64,000 nt of DNA from Rivularia sp. T60_A2020_040. GTDB lineage: Bacteria; Cyanobacteriota; Cyanobacteriia; Cyanobacteriales; Nostocaceae. Positions 37,386 through 45,221 of the stretch are shown here, piece after piece (the first letter of the stretch is position 1; every line of letters begins with the position of its first letter). A model generated the notes under the pieces. That model did not search any database. It saw nothing but the letters and a program-made list of their open reading frames with translations, and had not been told where the DNA came from. The DNA lies in the NCBI GenBank assembly GCA_015272215.1, contig JACYMD010000059.1, positions 1-64,000 of the forward strand. Reading direction: 5' to 3'. A program made the position numbers and the translations under genes.

Positions 37386-37673
37386 CTATTTATATTCGGA
37401 TTTAAGTTCTAAGGCAGCACAAAAGCTATTAAGACTATTTAATAAAGCATTGTAGTAAGAATAAGCATCATCGCGTTCGTTGCGAAGATAATCATACAAA
37501 GTCAGTTCTGGCTCTGATGCTAGAGCTTGATTTGGGATATCCAAACCAGCTTCCCTCAAACGTACAGATGCGATTGCAATTAATAATGAGCCAATGGTAT
37601 TATTTTTGCCGTGGAGAAGATCGTCGAGTCCAGATAGGATTAAATCCGCTCCTGGTAGTTCGTTTAGCTCCAT
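37386..37673 (-). CDS. Partner protein of DUF6036 nucleotidyltransferase
   Basis: The 95-residue protein is soluble, acidic and helix-rich (LILSGLDDLLHGKNNTIGSLLIAIASVRLREAGLDIP...). Its ATG overlaps the TAA of the upstream gene by one base (TAATG), so translation is coupled. Such tight two-gene modules with a small nucleotidyltransferase recall toxin-antitoxin pairs (MNT-HEPN or AbiE-like), but I see no HEPN R-x4-6-H motif, so that label is not justified. Function unknown. Confidence 0.7.
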   Translation of the reverse strand: MELNELPGADLILSGLDDLLHGKNNTIGSLLIAIASVRLREAGLDIPNQALASEPELTLYDYLRNERDDAYSYYNALLNSLNSFCAALELKSEYK

Positions 37674-38221
37674 TATTGATCGCTCCCTGTTGTATTTTCA
37701 CAATACTTCATAAATTCTTCGATCCTGTTTTTCAAAATATCAGGATTAAGGGAAGGAAATCGGATTAATTCAGCTTCGATGGCTTGGAAACAATCACGTA
37801 ATTCCTCTAAAGAAAATAATTTTTGTTCGTACATAGCTCGAACATCATCAATATCACGGTTATATCCCCTAGATAGCTTAGAAATGGCTTGGGATGTGAA
37901 ATCGTAATGATAAAATGAAATCGCCCCTTCCCGTCCAATAAAAACACTTCTGTTGCGCCATTCGGGAAGCGGTGGTAAAAAGTCCTGTGGGGAAGCTAAT
38001 TCAATATTGATGTCCAATCTTTGTTTGAGTTTGGCGATCACTTGGAAAATACCTGGAGGCTCGGGGTCTAGACGAATATCGATATCCACAGTCGAACTAC
38101 GCCATCCGATCAGCAAAGCACTCGCACCGCCTGTAAAGTAGATACAACCGGAACCACTGGCTTCTCTACCTAAAGCTTTCATCAATTGTTCAATCTTCTG
38201 AGGATCGACATTTGAGCGCAT
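37673..38221 (-). CDS. DUF6036 family nucleotidyltransferase
   Basis: The 182-residue protein has the minimal nucleotidyltransferase signature: FTGGASALLIGWRSSTVDIDIRLD at about 29-52, where GG-x-S and D-x-D are the nucleotide- and metal-binding residues. Then come INIELASPQDFLPPLPEW, ISFYHYDFTSQAISKLSRGYNRDIDDVRAM and an Arg/Lys-rich helical C-terminus. DUF6036 and the related AbiEii-type enzymes often act as transferase toxins or tRNA-modifying components. It is followed without a gap by its 95-residue partner. Confidence 0.85.
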   Translation of the reverse strand: MRSNVDPQKIEQLMKALGREASGSGCIYFTGGASALLIGWRSSTVDIDIRLDPEPPGIFQVIAKLKQRLDINIELASPQDFLPPLPEWRNRSVFIGREGAISFYHYDFTSQAISKLSRGYNRDIDDVRAMYEQKLFSLEELRDCFQAIEAELIRFPSLNPDILKNRIEEFMKYCENTTGSDQ

Positions 38222-38593
38222 AATTTTACGTTAGCGCAAGTTAGCCTCTTTAGTTTAGCAGATAGTGTTTGCATCAGTAAATATAGAAAATTTGGGGGAG
38301 TATTGCATCAATAGGGGATGTCAATTAGTGTTCATATAAACCTCAATTCCACGAGTTGTATCAATATGGTCTCTAAGGAGAGTATGTAGGCTTTTAGTAG
38401 CATTTATGATCACAGAAGCTTCTGCTTCCTGTTTTCTTCAAGACATGAAGGTATTCGTAGAGCTTCTAGCTCGCCCTTTGGCTACCAGTGAGCTAGACGC
38501 TGCCGTTACGAATTTTTACTCGTTAAATTTGAGATGAAAGTTTACTAATAGTCTGTCACATGAATTAATACCCCAACTGATAACTGTTAACTA
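38222..38593. other. Intergenic region with gene remnant and palindrome
   Basis: This 372-bp gap contains the remnant described at 38321-38437 and a palindrome CTAGCTC/GAGCTAG at 38466-38496, embedded in GC-richer sequence typical of a dispersed repeat. Nothing else is recognised. Confidence 0.5.
38321..38437 (-). pseudogene. Possible 3' remnant of an unidentified gene
   Basis: A 38-codon minus-strand frame without a start codon reads as ordinary protein (AEASVIINATKSLHTLLRDH, then DTTRGIEVYMN) and ends at TGA 38321. An in-frame stop (38438-38440) lies immediately upstream. The composition is unlike the neighbouring noncoding sequence, so it is probably the tail of a decayed gene. I do not recognise the family. 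Confidence 0.3.
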
Positions 38594-39820
38594 TTAAAAA
38601 GCATCCCAACCAGGTTCAAAGTTTGATAAAAAACTACCTTCAGCAATAGTCCCATTCATCGTCCAAATTGCATTTTCTCCAGTTGTATTATTGCGCCAGA
38701 AAATATCAGTTTTACCATCACCATTATAATCTCCAATCATCGGTTCCCAAGTTAAATCATTGGAAGGTAAAAAGGCTTTGGTTGATACTTCTCCTCCATT
38801 CATTAACCAAGCTGTATTTTCACCAGTTTGATTATTATGCCAGAAAATATCAGTTCTACCATCACCGTTGAAATCACCAATATTTGCTTTCCAAGCAGAA
38901 CTTAATTGCGGTAAAGTTGATTCACTAAAGATGATATCGTTAAACAGAGTACCAGTCATTACCCAAACAGAATTCTCACCGCTATCTTGATTGCTCCAAA
39001 GAATATCGGTGCGAGAATCTCCATCGAAATCACCAAAAGTAGGAATCCAAGAAGTTTCTAATCCTTTTACAGCATAACCATTAGCATTAGTACCATCCAT
39101 CAACCAAGCGGCGTTTTCACCTGTGATGCGATTTCGCCAAAATAAATCATTTTTACCATCATTATTGAAATCAGTAACGCTGTAGTCCCAATTTAAATCT
39201 GTTGTGGGTAAAAAAGCAGCACTAGTGACATTTTTACCATCCATTATCCAAGTTGCATTTTCAGCAGTTGAAGTATTCCGCCAAAATATATCACTTTTAC
39301 CATCACCGTTGAAATCAGCAATACTAAAATCCCAATTAGCATCGATTCTTTGTACTGATTCTTCGGAAGATATATTAGTACCATCCATTTGCCAAATCAC
39401 ATTTTCTCCGGTATTTTTATTTCGCCAGAAAATATCAGTTCTGCTATCGTTATTAAAGTCGGCGAAAGCAAAATCCCAAGATGCATCAACATTTTTGAGA
39501 AAAGCTGGATTTTGATTAACACCATCCATTAACCAAACTGCGGTTTCACCAGTTTCAACGTTACGCCAAAATTTATCGGTTTTACCGTCACCATTGAAAT
39601 CAACAACAACTGCTGCATCGCTAAATATCGGATTAGGATTGGGATTTCTGGCAGCGGTTATACTGTCGGCATCCTCAAGGGGCAATGATTGCGAAGAATG
39701 TCCAAAATTCAAATTGTAAGCGGAAGAAATACCGTCTTCAAAAGTATTATTTGAAAGTTGAGTATATTCTGTTGCAATAGCGTTTGCGGATACACTGTCT
39801 AGATTTTTATTTGAAAACAT
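38594..39820 (-). CDS. FG-GAP/VCBS-type seven-repeat protein, copy 1
   Basis: The 408-residue protein lacks a classical signal peptide; its first 60 residues are polar and Ser/Asn-rich. Seven repeats of about 47 residues follow, each with DFNGDGKTDIFWRN, then TGENAxWxMDG. The D-x-D/N-x-D-G loop is the calcium-binding turn of FG-GAP blades, and seven copies would close one propeller. It is probably an extracellular or sheath protein, perhaps exported by a type I system that needs no N-terminal signal (inference). A paralogue of the same design lies 269 bp upstream at 40090, a tandem duplication. Confidence 0.85.
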   Translation of the reverse strand: MFSNKNLDSVSANAIATEYTQLSNNTFEDGISSAYNLNFGHSSQSLPLEDADSITAARNPNPNPIFSDAAVVVDFNGDGKTDKFWRNVETGETAVWLMDGVNQNPAFLKNVDASWDFAFADFNNDSRTDIFWRNKNTGENVIWQMDGTNISSEESVQRIDANWDFSIADFNGDGKSDIFWRNTSTAENATWIMDGKNVTSAAFLPTTDLNWDYSVTDFNNDGKNDLFWRNRITGENAAWLMDGTNANGYAVKGLETSWIPTFGDFDGDSRTDILWSNQDSGENSVWVMTGTLFNDIIFSESTLPQLSSAWKANIGDFNGDGRTDIFWHNNQTGENTAWLMNGGEVSTKAFLPSNDLTWEPMIGDYNGDGKTDIFWRNNTTGENAIWTMNGTIAEGSFLSNFEPGWDAF

Positions 39821-40039
39821 CGTGTTTTTTTATCACTAATATTTATCTGTTGTAACTGAGATTTATAGTTTTTTTTGTTAAGCACTAACATATAGTTTTT
39901 TGTGAATTGTTGCTTATAATGAACATTTTTAATATTTTTTATAAATGGTTATTTAATATCAAGTTAATTGTCTATAAATCTATATTTGTTTCCTATTTAT
40001 TTAGATAAAGGTAAAAATAAATCCAACTATTCAATATTC

Positions 40040-40065
40040 AAAAAAAAGGGAGCCTAACGACTCCC
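40040..40065 (-). terminator. Rho-independent terminator
   Basis: On the minus strand GGGAG-TCGTTAGG-CTCCC is followed by eight T residues, directly after the FG-GAP gene at 40090. It is a textbook terminator and separates the two FG-GAP genes into different transcripts. Confidence 0.88.
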
Positions 40066-40089
40066 AATACAAACCTAAAATTTCAACTC

Positions 40090-41277
40090 TTAGCTAACAA
40101 CCCATTCTCCAGGTAATGAAGGTAGAGTTTCTTGAGTGACATCTGTACCATCTACTCGTAAAATAATGTTTTCACCAGTTTGGGTATTGCGTCCAAAAAC
40201 GTCTGTATCGCCATCACCGTCGAAATCACCGATACTCAAATCCCATTCAGTACCAAGTGATGGTAATTCAATACCATTCGCATCAGCACCATTCATAATC
40301 CAAGCGGCATTTTGTCCGGTTGACTGATTCCGCCACAGGATGTCCATTCTCCCATCAGCATTAAAATCGCCGATATTCGATTCCCAACCAGAACCCAAAG
40401 TTGGTAAATCTGACTCTACCGCATTGGAGCCATTCATTAACCAAACCTTGGTTTCACCAGTACTCTTGTTTTGCCAGAGAATGTCGGTAGTAAAGTTACC
40501 ATCAAAATCTGCTTGGGTATACTCCCAACCTGCACCAAAAGTCGGTAATGCAGCTTGTTCGGCACTTAAACCATTCATAAACCAAACGGCATTTTCACCA
40601 GTTTGTTCATTATGCCAGAATACATCGGTATTAAAATTAGGAGTGAAATTTCCAACCGTATAAGTCCATGATGAATCTAACTGCGGTAGAAAATCTGCAC
40701 TAGTAACGCTAGCACCATCCATCAACCAACCGGCATTTTCACCCGTATTCTGATTCCGCCATAACAAATCGGTTCTACCATCACCATTGAAATCTGCAAT
40801 ACTATAATCCCATTCGGTGCCGAGGGTATCTAAAGAAGTTTCAGATACAATCTGACTACCATCCATCAACCAGAGTAGGTTTTCTCCGGAATTTTGATTG
40901 CGCCACATTAAATCGGTTTTACCATCGCCGTTGAAATCACCAATACTGTAATCCCATTCTGTACCCAAAGAATTGACACCAGCACCAGTAGGATTAGAAC
41001 CATCCATCAACCAAATAGCATTTTCACCAGTTTGAGTGTTACGCCAAAATTTATCTTGTTTACCATCCCCATTAAAATCCGCAAATACTGCCGGACTGCT
41101 AATATAAGGGCTAGGGTTAGGATTCTGTTGAGAATCTATTGATGAAGTCAATAATGATTGTGAAGAACCCGTTAAATTTAAGGTATTTAAATCAGTCTCT
41201 GGAGCAAAACTATTATTTTGGATTGTCGCAGATTGTAATGTACTTTTATCTTGTAAGGGATTTTGAGATTCGAGCAT
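40090..41277 (-). CDS. FG-GAP/VCBS-type seven-repeat protein, copy 2
   Basis: The 395-residue paralogue of the gene at 38594 has the same layout: a polar N-terminus without signal peptide, the linker NPNPSPYISSPAVFADFNGDGKQ and seven blades with DFNGDGxTDxxWRNxxTGENxxWxMxG. The seventh blade departs from the W-x-MDG ending (IILRVDG). Repeats are less similar to each other than to the matching positions in copy 1, which suggests duplication of a finished seven-bladed gene. It ends in a strong terminator. The ligand is unknown; calcium-stabilised surface binding is likely from the family. Confidence 0.85.
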   Translation of the reverse strand: MLESQNPLQDKSTLQSATIQNNSFAPETDLNTLNLTGSSQSLLTSSIDSQQNPNPSPYISSPAVFADFNGDGKQDKFWRNTQTGENAIWLMDGSNPTGAGVNSLGTEWDYSIGDFNGDGKTDLMWRNQNSGENLLWLMDGSQIVSETSLDTLGTEWDYSIADFNGDGRTDLLWRNQNTGENAGWLMDGASVTSADFLPQLDSSWTYTVGNFTPNFNTDVFWHNEQTGENAVWFMNGLSAEQAALPTFGAGWEYTQADFDGNFTTDILWQNKSTGETKVWLMNGSNAVESDLPTLGSGWESNIGDFNADGRMDILWRNQSTGQNAAWIMNGADANGIELPSLGTEWDLSIGDFDGDGDTDVFGRNTQTGENIILRVDGTDVTQETLPSLPGEWVVS

Positions 41278-41588
41278 TGTGTTTATTTATTACCAGCTTT
41301 CATCTATCTTTTATCTCTATTTTTGCAAAGATTCTGTTAATTTAGAACATCTAGGATTTTTTTTTAATGTTGAAAACTTATATTTTTTTGATAATCTCAA
41401 TTTCTAATTATTTTTTATAAAATTACAAGTGTTATTAGTTATATTTTAAAATGTTTATTATAAACAAAAAGCATAGAATTGCCGATTTGTCGTCAAATTA
41501 CAGCCGGGGAATAGAATTCTCCGTCTAATAACATAACTCCTCTAAAAGAGGACTGGAAAAGAATTTGTTGAAATCGCGATATTTAAAT
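41278..41588. other. Intergenic region
   Basis: This 311-bp AT-rich gap separates the minus-strand acyltransferase gene from the upstream end of the FG-GAP gene. A small hairpin CCTCT-AAA-AGAGG near 41541-41554 may end the acyltransferase transcript. Nothing else is seen. Confidence 0.45.
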
Positions 41589-42887
41589 TTAGTCGTCTTC
41601 AGAGGACTTTCGCTTTGAGACAGGCAATTTTATTCCCTGGTTATTCCTATTCCTACTTTGATAAATCTTCCATTTTGAAAAAGGTAATTCAATTAAGTAG
41701 TAAGTAACTGTTGCTAATAAAGTTGATAAAATCAAGGTTGCTGTTAGTCTGATATAAAACGCTTCTATGGGTATTTCTGAGGTGAAAATATCGTAAGTTC
41801 TAGTAATAATTGGCATATGCCAAATATAAATACCGTATGATAAGTTACCAATGACTTCTAATATTCTCAGAGGATTGTTTAAAATAGCGCTGAATGATAA
41901 TTTTTCATGTTTAGTAAAATCTTGATAAATATCTTTTTCAAAGGCGAATATAAAAAATGAGGTGATAATTGCTGTTAATGGTTGGAGGATCAAAATTGTT
42001 GTTGATGTTCTCCATCCACCGTTACGATTTGGTAAATTCCACAATTCTTGATGATATAAATGATATGCGCTGAATAAATACAATAAAATTATCAGTATGA
42101 CAGCAAAATATTTGATAATTAATGATTTTAATTGATGCAAATAATCTGGTTTATCATATTTGAAAAATTCATTTAGTAAAAATCCACATAAAAATAAATC
42201 GAGATTGAGAATCAAGGGAGTATACCAATATTTAAATGCATATCCCATTTCTTGAGTTATTTGTGTTTTAAAAGTTATCCATAATAAGCTTCTAAAAATC
42301 AAAGTTGTCAAAAATATTCCTAAAGTTGCTATAAATATTTGATGTTGTTTATTTGATTGATTTGTTTTGTTTTCTTGATTTAAAATCTTGGTGATTAAAC
42401 TAGAAATAAAAGGAACCAATAAATAAAACTGTACTTCCGTTGATAAAGACCAAAAAACATCATTAAATTTTACGGTTTCTATTCCTATATATGGATGATA
42501 ACTAAATGTACATATTCTGAATAAATAACCCCAATGAGAAAACTTGAGAACTTCTGGATAAACGAATATAGATAAAATTAGTACAGCAAAATAATAAAGA
42601 GGGAAAATTCTTAATATACGATTACGCCAAAATCTCATAACTCCTACTATATCAGCGGTGTAGCGTTGAATATAAAAAGCTTTACCCATCAAATAACCCG
42701 ATAAAACAAAGAAAATCCAAACTGCTACTGCTCCATGACTAAACATTAACCAACTGAAATCAAATTCTTTGTAAATAATTGATTTTCTTGGAGGAGCGCA
42801 ATGAATAATTACTACCATTAAACAGGCAAAACCCCGTAGAGCCAGCAGTGCATCTAAACGATTATGATTTTTGATATATGTAGACAT
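41589..42887 (-). CDS. Acyltransferase family 3 membrane protein (OafA/YrhL-like)
   Basis: The 432-residue protein opens with RLDALLALRGFACLMVVIIHC, the family signature with the catalytic-type Arg and His in the first membrane helix. It continues with about ten hydrophobic segments, including WIFFVLSGYLMGKAFY, RNRILRIFPLYYFAVL and FWSLSTEVQFYLLVPF with conserved Trp-Ser-Leu-x-x-Glu. These enzymes O-acetylate surface polysaccharides, lipopolysaccharide or secondary products at the cytoplasmic membrane. No sugar-biosynthesis genes are adjacent, so the acceptor is unknown. Confidence 0.92.
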   Translation of the reverse strand: MSTYIKNHNRLDALLALRGFACLMVVIIHCAPPRKSIIYKEFDFSWLMFSHGAVAVWIFFVLSGYLMGKAFYIQRYTADIVGVMRFWRNRILRIFPLYYFAVLILSIFVYPEVLKFSHWGYLFRICTFSYHPYIGIETVKFNDVFWSLSTEVQFYLLVPFISSLITKILNQENKTNQSNKQHQIFIATLGIFLTTLIFRSLLWITFKTQITQEMGYAFKYWYTPLILNLDLFLCGFLLNEFFKYDKPDYLHQLKSLIIKYFAVILIILLYLFSAYHLYHQELWNLPNRNGGWRTSTTILILQPLTAIITSFFIFAFEKDIYQDFTKHEKLSFSAILNNPLRILEVIGNLSYGIYIWHMPIITRTYDIFTSEIPIEAFYIRLTATLILSTLLATVTYYLIELPFSKWKIYQSRNRNNQGIKLPVSKRKSSEDD

Positions 42888-43115
42888 TAATTTAGTACTT
42901 ATATTTCTTCATATAAGATGAAGAATCTAGATGAAATACTCAATATTTAAATTGATTTTTTCCGAAAATGGTTGCCATATTGGCAAGATTTGGGGATTTT
43001 TATGTGATTTATGCTTGATTTTTATGCATTGCGATCGCGTAGTGCAAGGGAAACTATCCCCATCTCTGTGCGAATATATTACCTTAGAAACATCACAACA
43101 CCATAGCGGAGAACT

Positions 43116-44423
43116 ATGCAAGCAGAATATCGGCAGCGTCGGGAAGCATTAATGTCAAAGATTGGTAACGGTACAGCAATTTTTCGCAGTGCGCCTATGG
43201 CTGTGATGCACAATGATGTAGAATATGCTTACCGTCAAGATAGTGATTTTTTATATTTAACTGGACTCAACGAAGCCGAAGCTGTAGCGGTATTAGCTCC
43301 TCATCATCAAGAACATAAATTTATATTGTTTGTACAACCCAAAGATATCACTAAGGAAGTTTGGAGCGGTTATGTGACTGGGGTAGATGCAGCAAAATCA
43401 ATTTACGGGGCTGATGAAGCTTATCCCATTAACGAATTAGATGAAAAATTACCCCAATATTTATCAAACGCAGATCGAATTTATTACCGCTTCGGACGAG
43501 ATAAATCTTTTAATCAAACTGTCCTTAATCATTACCAAAGGTTATTGCGAGTTTATCCCAAACGTGGTATAGGTCCGACGGCAATTCAAGATACTTGCAC
43601 TATTTTACACGGTATGCGGATGGTGAAAAGCGAATCGGAATTGGCATTAATCCGAAAAGCTGCCGATATTGCTGTGGAAGCTCATAATTTAGCTTTTGAA
43701 ATCGCTAAACCGGGTGTTTACGAATACGAAATTCAAGCAGAGATGGAGCGCATTTTTAGAAAAAACGGTGCTTTGGGACCTGCATATCCTTCAATTGTGG
43801 CATCGGGTGCTAATTCCTGCATACTACATTACATTGAAAATAACCGTCAAATGCAAGATGGAGATTTACTTTTAATTGATGCGGGTTGTTCTTATGATTA
43901 TTACAACTCCGATATTACTCGCACGTTTCCGGTGGGTAGTAAATTTACTGAAGAACAAAAAATATTGTATGAATTAGTTTTATCAGCACAGAAACAGGCA
44001 ATTGCTCAAGTTAAACCTGGTAATGCTTACAATTTAATTCACGATACCGCTTTACGGGTACTTGTAGAAGGAATGGTGGAATTGGGTATTCTCAAAGGTG
44101 AAGTTGATAAGTTGATTGAAGAAGAGAAATATAAGCCTTATTATATGCACCGTACTGGACATTGGTTGGGTTTGGATGTCCATGATGTCGGAGTTTACCA
44201 ACATGGAGATAACCCGTTGATTTTGCAACCTGGACAAGTTTTGACAGTAGAACCCGGTATTTATATTGTACCCGGAGCCAAACCCGCTGAAGAACAACCG
44301 CAAGTTGATCAAAAATGGATGGGAATTGGAATTCGTATTGAAGATGATGTTTTAGTCACAGAAGAGGGATGTGAAGTGTTAACGAAGGGAGTTGATAAGG
44401 AAGTTCAGGATATGGAAAGATAA
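43116..44423 (+). CDS. pepP: Xaa-Pro aminopeptidase (aminopeptidase P family)
   Basis: The 435-residue M24B peptidase removes N-terminal residues preceding proline. The N-terminal domain shows FRSAPMAVMHNDVEYAYRQDSDFLYLTG. The catalytic pita-bread domain keeps all metal ligands: Asp in LIDAGC, Asp in NSDITRTFPV, His in HRTGHWLGLDVHDVG, Glu in TVEPGIYI and Glu in GIRIEDDVLV. The ATG at 43116 has a GGAG site upstream. A cytosolic dinuclear manganese enzyme is expected. It appears monocistronic. Confidence 0.95.
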   Translation: MQAEYRQRREALMSKIGNGTAIFRSAPMAVMHNDVEYAYRQDSDFLYLTGLNEAEAVAVLAPHHQEHKFILFVQPKDITKEVWSGYVTGVDAAKSIYGADEAYPINELDEKLPQYLSNADRIYYRFGRDKSFNQTVLNHYQRLLRVYPKRGIGPTAIQDTCTILHGMRMVKSESELALIRKAADIAVEAHNLAFEIAKPGVYEYEIQAEMERIFRKNGALGPAYPSIVASGANSCILHYIENNRQMQDGDLLLIDAGCSYDYYNSDITRTFPVGSKFTEEQKILYELVLSAQKQAIAQVKPGNAYNLIHDTALRVLVEGMVELGILKGEVDKLIEEEKYKPYYMHRTGHWLGLDVHDVGVYQHGDNPLILQPGQVLTVEPGIYIVPGAKPAEEQPQVDQKWMGIGIRIEDDVLVTEEGCEVLTKGVDKEVQDMER

Positions 44424-44464
44424 TTGAGACAGTTGACAGTGGACAATTTTACCCATTCTTCAAC

Positions 44465-44625
44465 AACTAACAAAGGCTAGTCATGACTTAGCCTAGATGC
44501 AGTTGGTTCAGAACCATATTGCTGACAGGCTGCAAGTCTACCTTTAATTTCCAAGTTCTTCATATGGGACAAGAAGAGTCATACTGGTAGCTTTTTATGT
44601 AAAAATAAATATCAGGTATTATCGC
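44465..44625 (+). promoter_or_regulatory. Candidate structured leader upstream of the 134-residue protein gene
   Basis: The gap before 44640 is less AT-rich than other gaps and holds several helices, such as AGGCTA/TAGCCT near 44473-44494 and GCAG/CTGC around GGTT/AACC near 44500-44536. It lacks open frames and known repeats. It may be a 5' leader or small RNA; no known riboswitch class is recognised. Confidence 0.2.
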
Positions 44626-44639
44626 AGAATGCAACCACG

Positions 44640-45044
44640 ATGGAACAATTAAAACGTTTGTTGTTAATGACTCTTGATGAACTTACAGAATACAGCACGG
44701 ATGCCCGTAAAATTGAAAAACTACGGCGGAAGATTTGTTTATCTGTACCAATGGCAGAACAGCGAGAGGTAAAAGAAGCATTATTAACTCAAATGCCCTT
44801 AAAGGGTGAACTAAATAAAATTATTGAAGAACAGCGGCAAACAGTAGCTTTACCGTTTTGGGGAGTCGCTGGCTTGGGCTTATTACTAGGAATTTCACTA
44901 AATCAACCCATCGGTTTGTTGGCTGCTATCGGTGGTACTTTTGCTGCGATTAAAATTCAGAAATTAGGTTGGGAAATGCAAGCCAAGCGTCTCTTACTGC
45001 AAACACTTGAAGATATCGAAGTTCGTGCCAACCAACCAAAGTAA
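44640..45044 (+). CDS. Membrane-associated protein of unknown function
   Basis: The 134-residue protein has a charged helical N-terminal half with KIEKLRRKICLSVPMAEQREVKEALL, a hydrophobic hairpin (LPFWGVAGLGLLLGISL and IGLLAAIGGTFAAI) at about 78-112, and a helical C-terminus. It looks like a small two-helix membrane protein with coiled-coil arms. No family is recognised. It is preceded by the possibly structured leader and followed by an insertion-sequence remnant. Confidence 0.65.
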   Translation: MEQLKRLLLMTLDELTEYSTDARKIEKLRRKICLSVPMAEQREVKEALLTQMPLKGELNKIIEEQRQTVALPFWGVAGLGLLLGISLNQPIGLLAAIGGTFAAIKIQKLGWEMQAKRLLLQTLEDIEVRANQPK

Positions 45045-45067
45045 AACCAATATTACCATAACCATCC

Positions 45068-45204
45068 AGGGCTTACGCAACTGACAGATTGCGATTAAGC
45101 AGATTCCTAACTACAAGTATTAAATCTTTTTGCCATAAATGTAAACAAACATAGACAGTAGAAAGTTGATGTTGAGAAATGCTTTTTAAGTTCCAAGGCG
45201 CTTG
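45068..45204 (-). pseudogene. Transposase-like C-terminal remnant with IS-like end
   Basis: On the minus strand a start-less frame of 43 codons ends at TAA 45073-45075. It reads QAPWNLKSISQHQLSTVYVC followed by LHLWQKDLILVVRNLLNR, which looks like the helical tail of a transposase. The stop codon lies inside AGGGCTTACGCAACTGAC (45068-45085), a word that I recall as a recurrent insertion-sequence end in cyanobacteria. The upstream frame is closed at 45205. It is best seen as the end of a decayed IS. The family was not determined. Confidence 0.45.
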
Positions 45205-45221
45205 TCACCCCCTCAGATAGA

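Noticed and set aside
37386-37673. Partner of the nucleotidyltransferase considered as a HEPN toxin
   Set aside because: No R-x4-6-H motif is present in the 95 residues, so the MNT-HEPN label cannot be supported.
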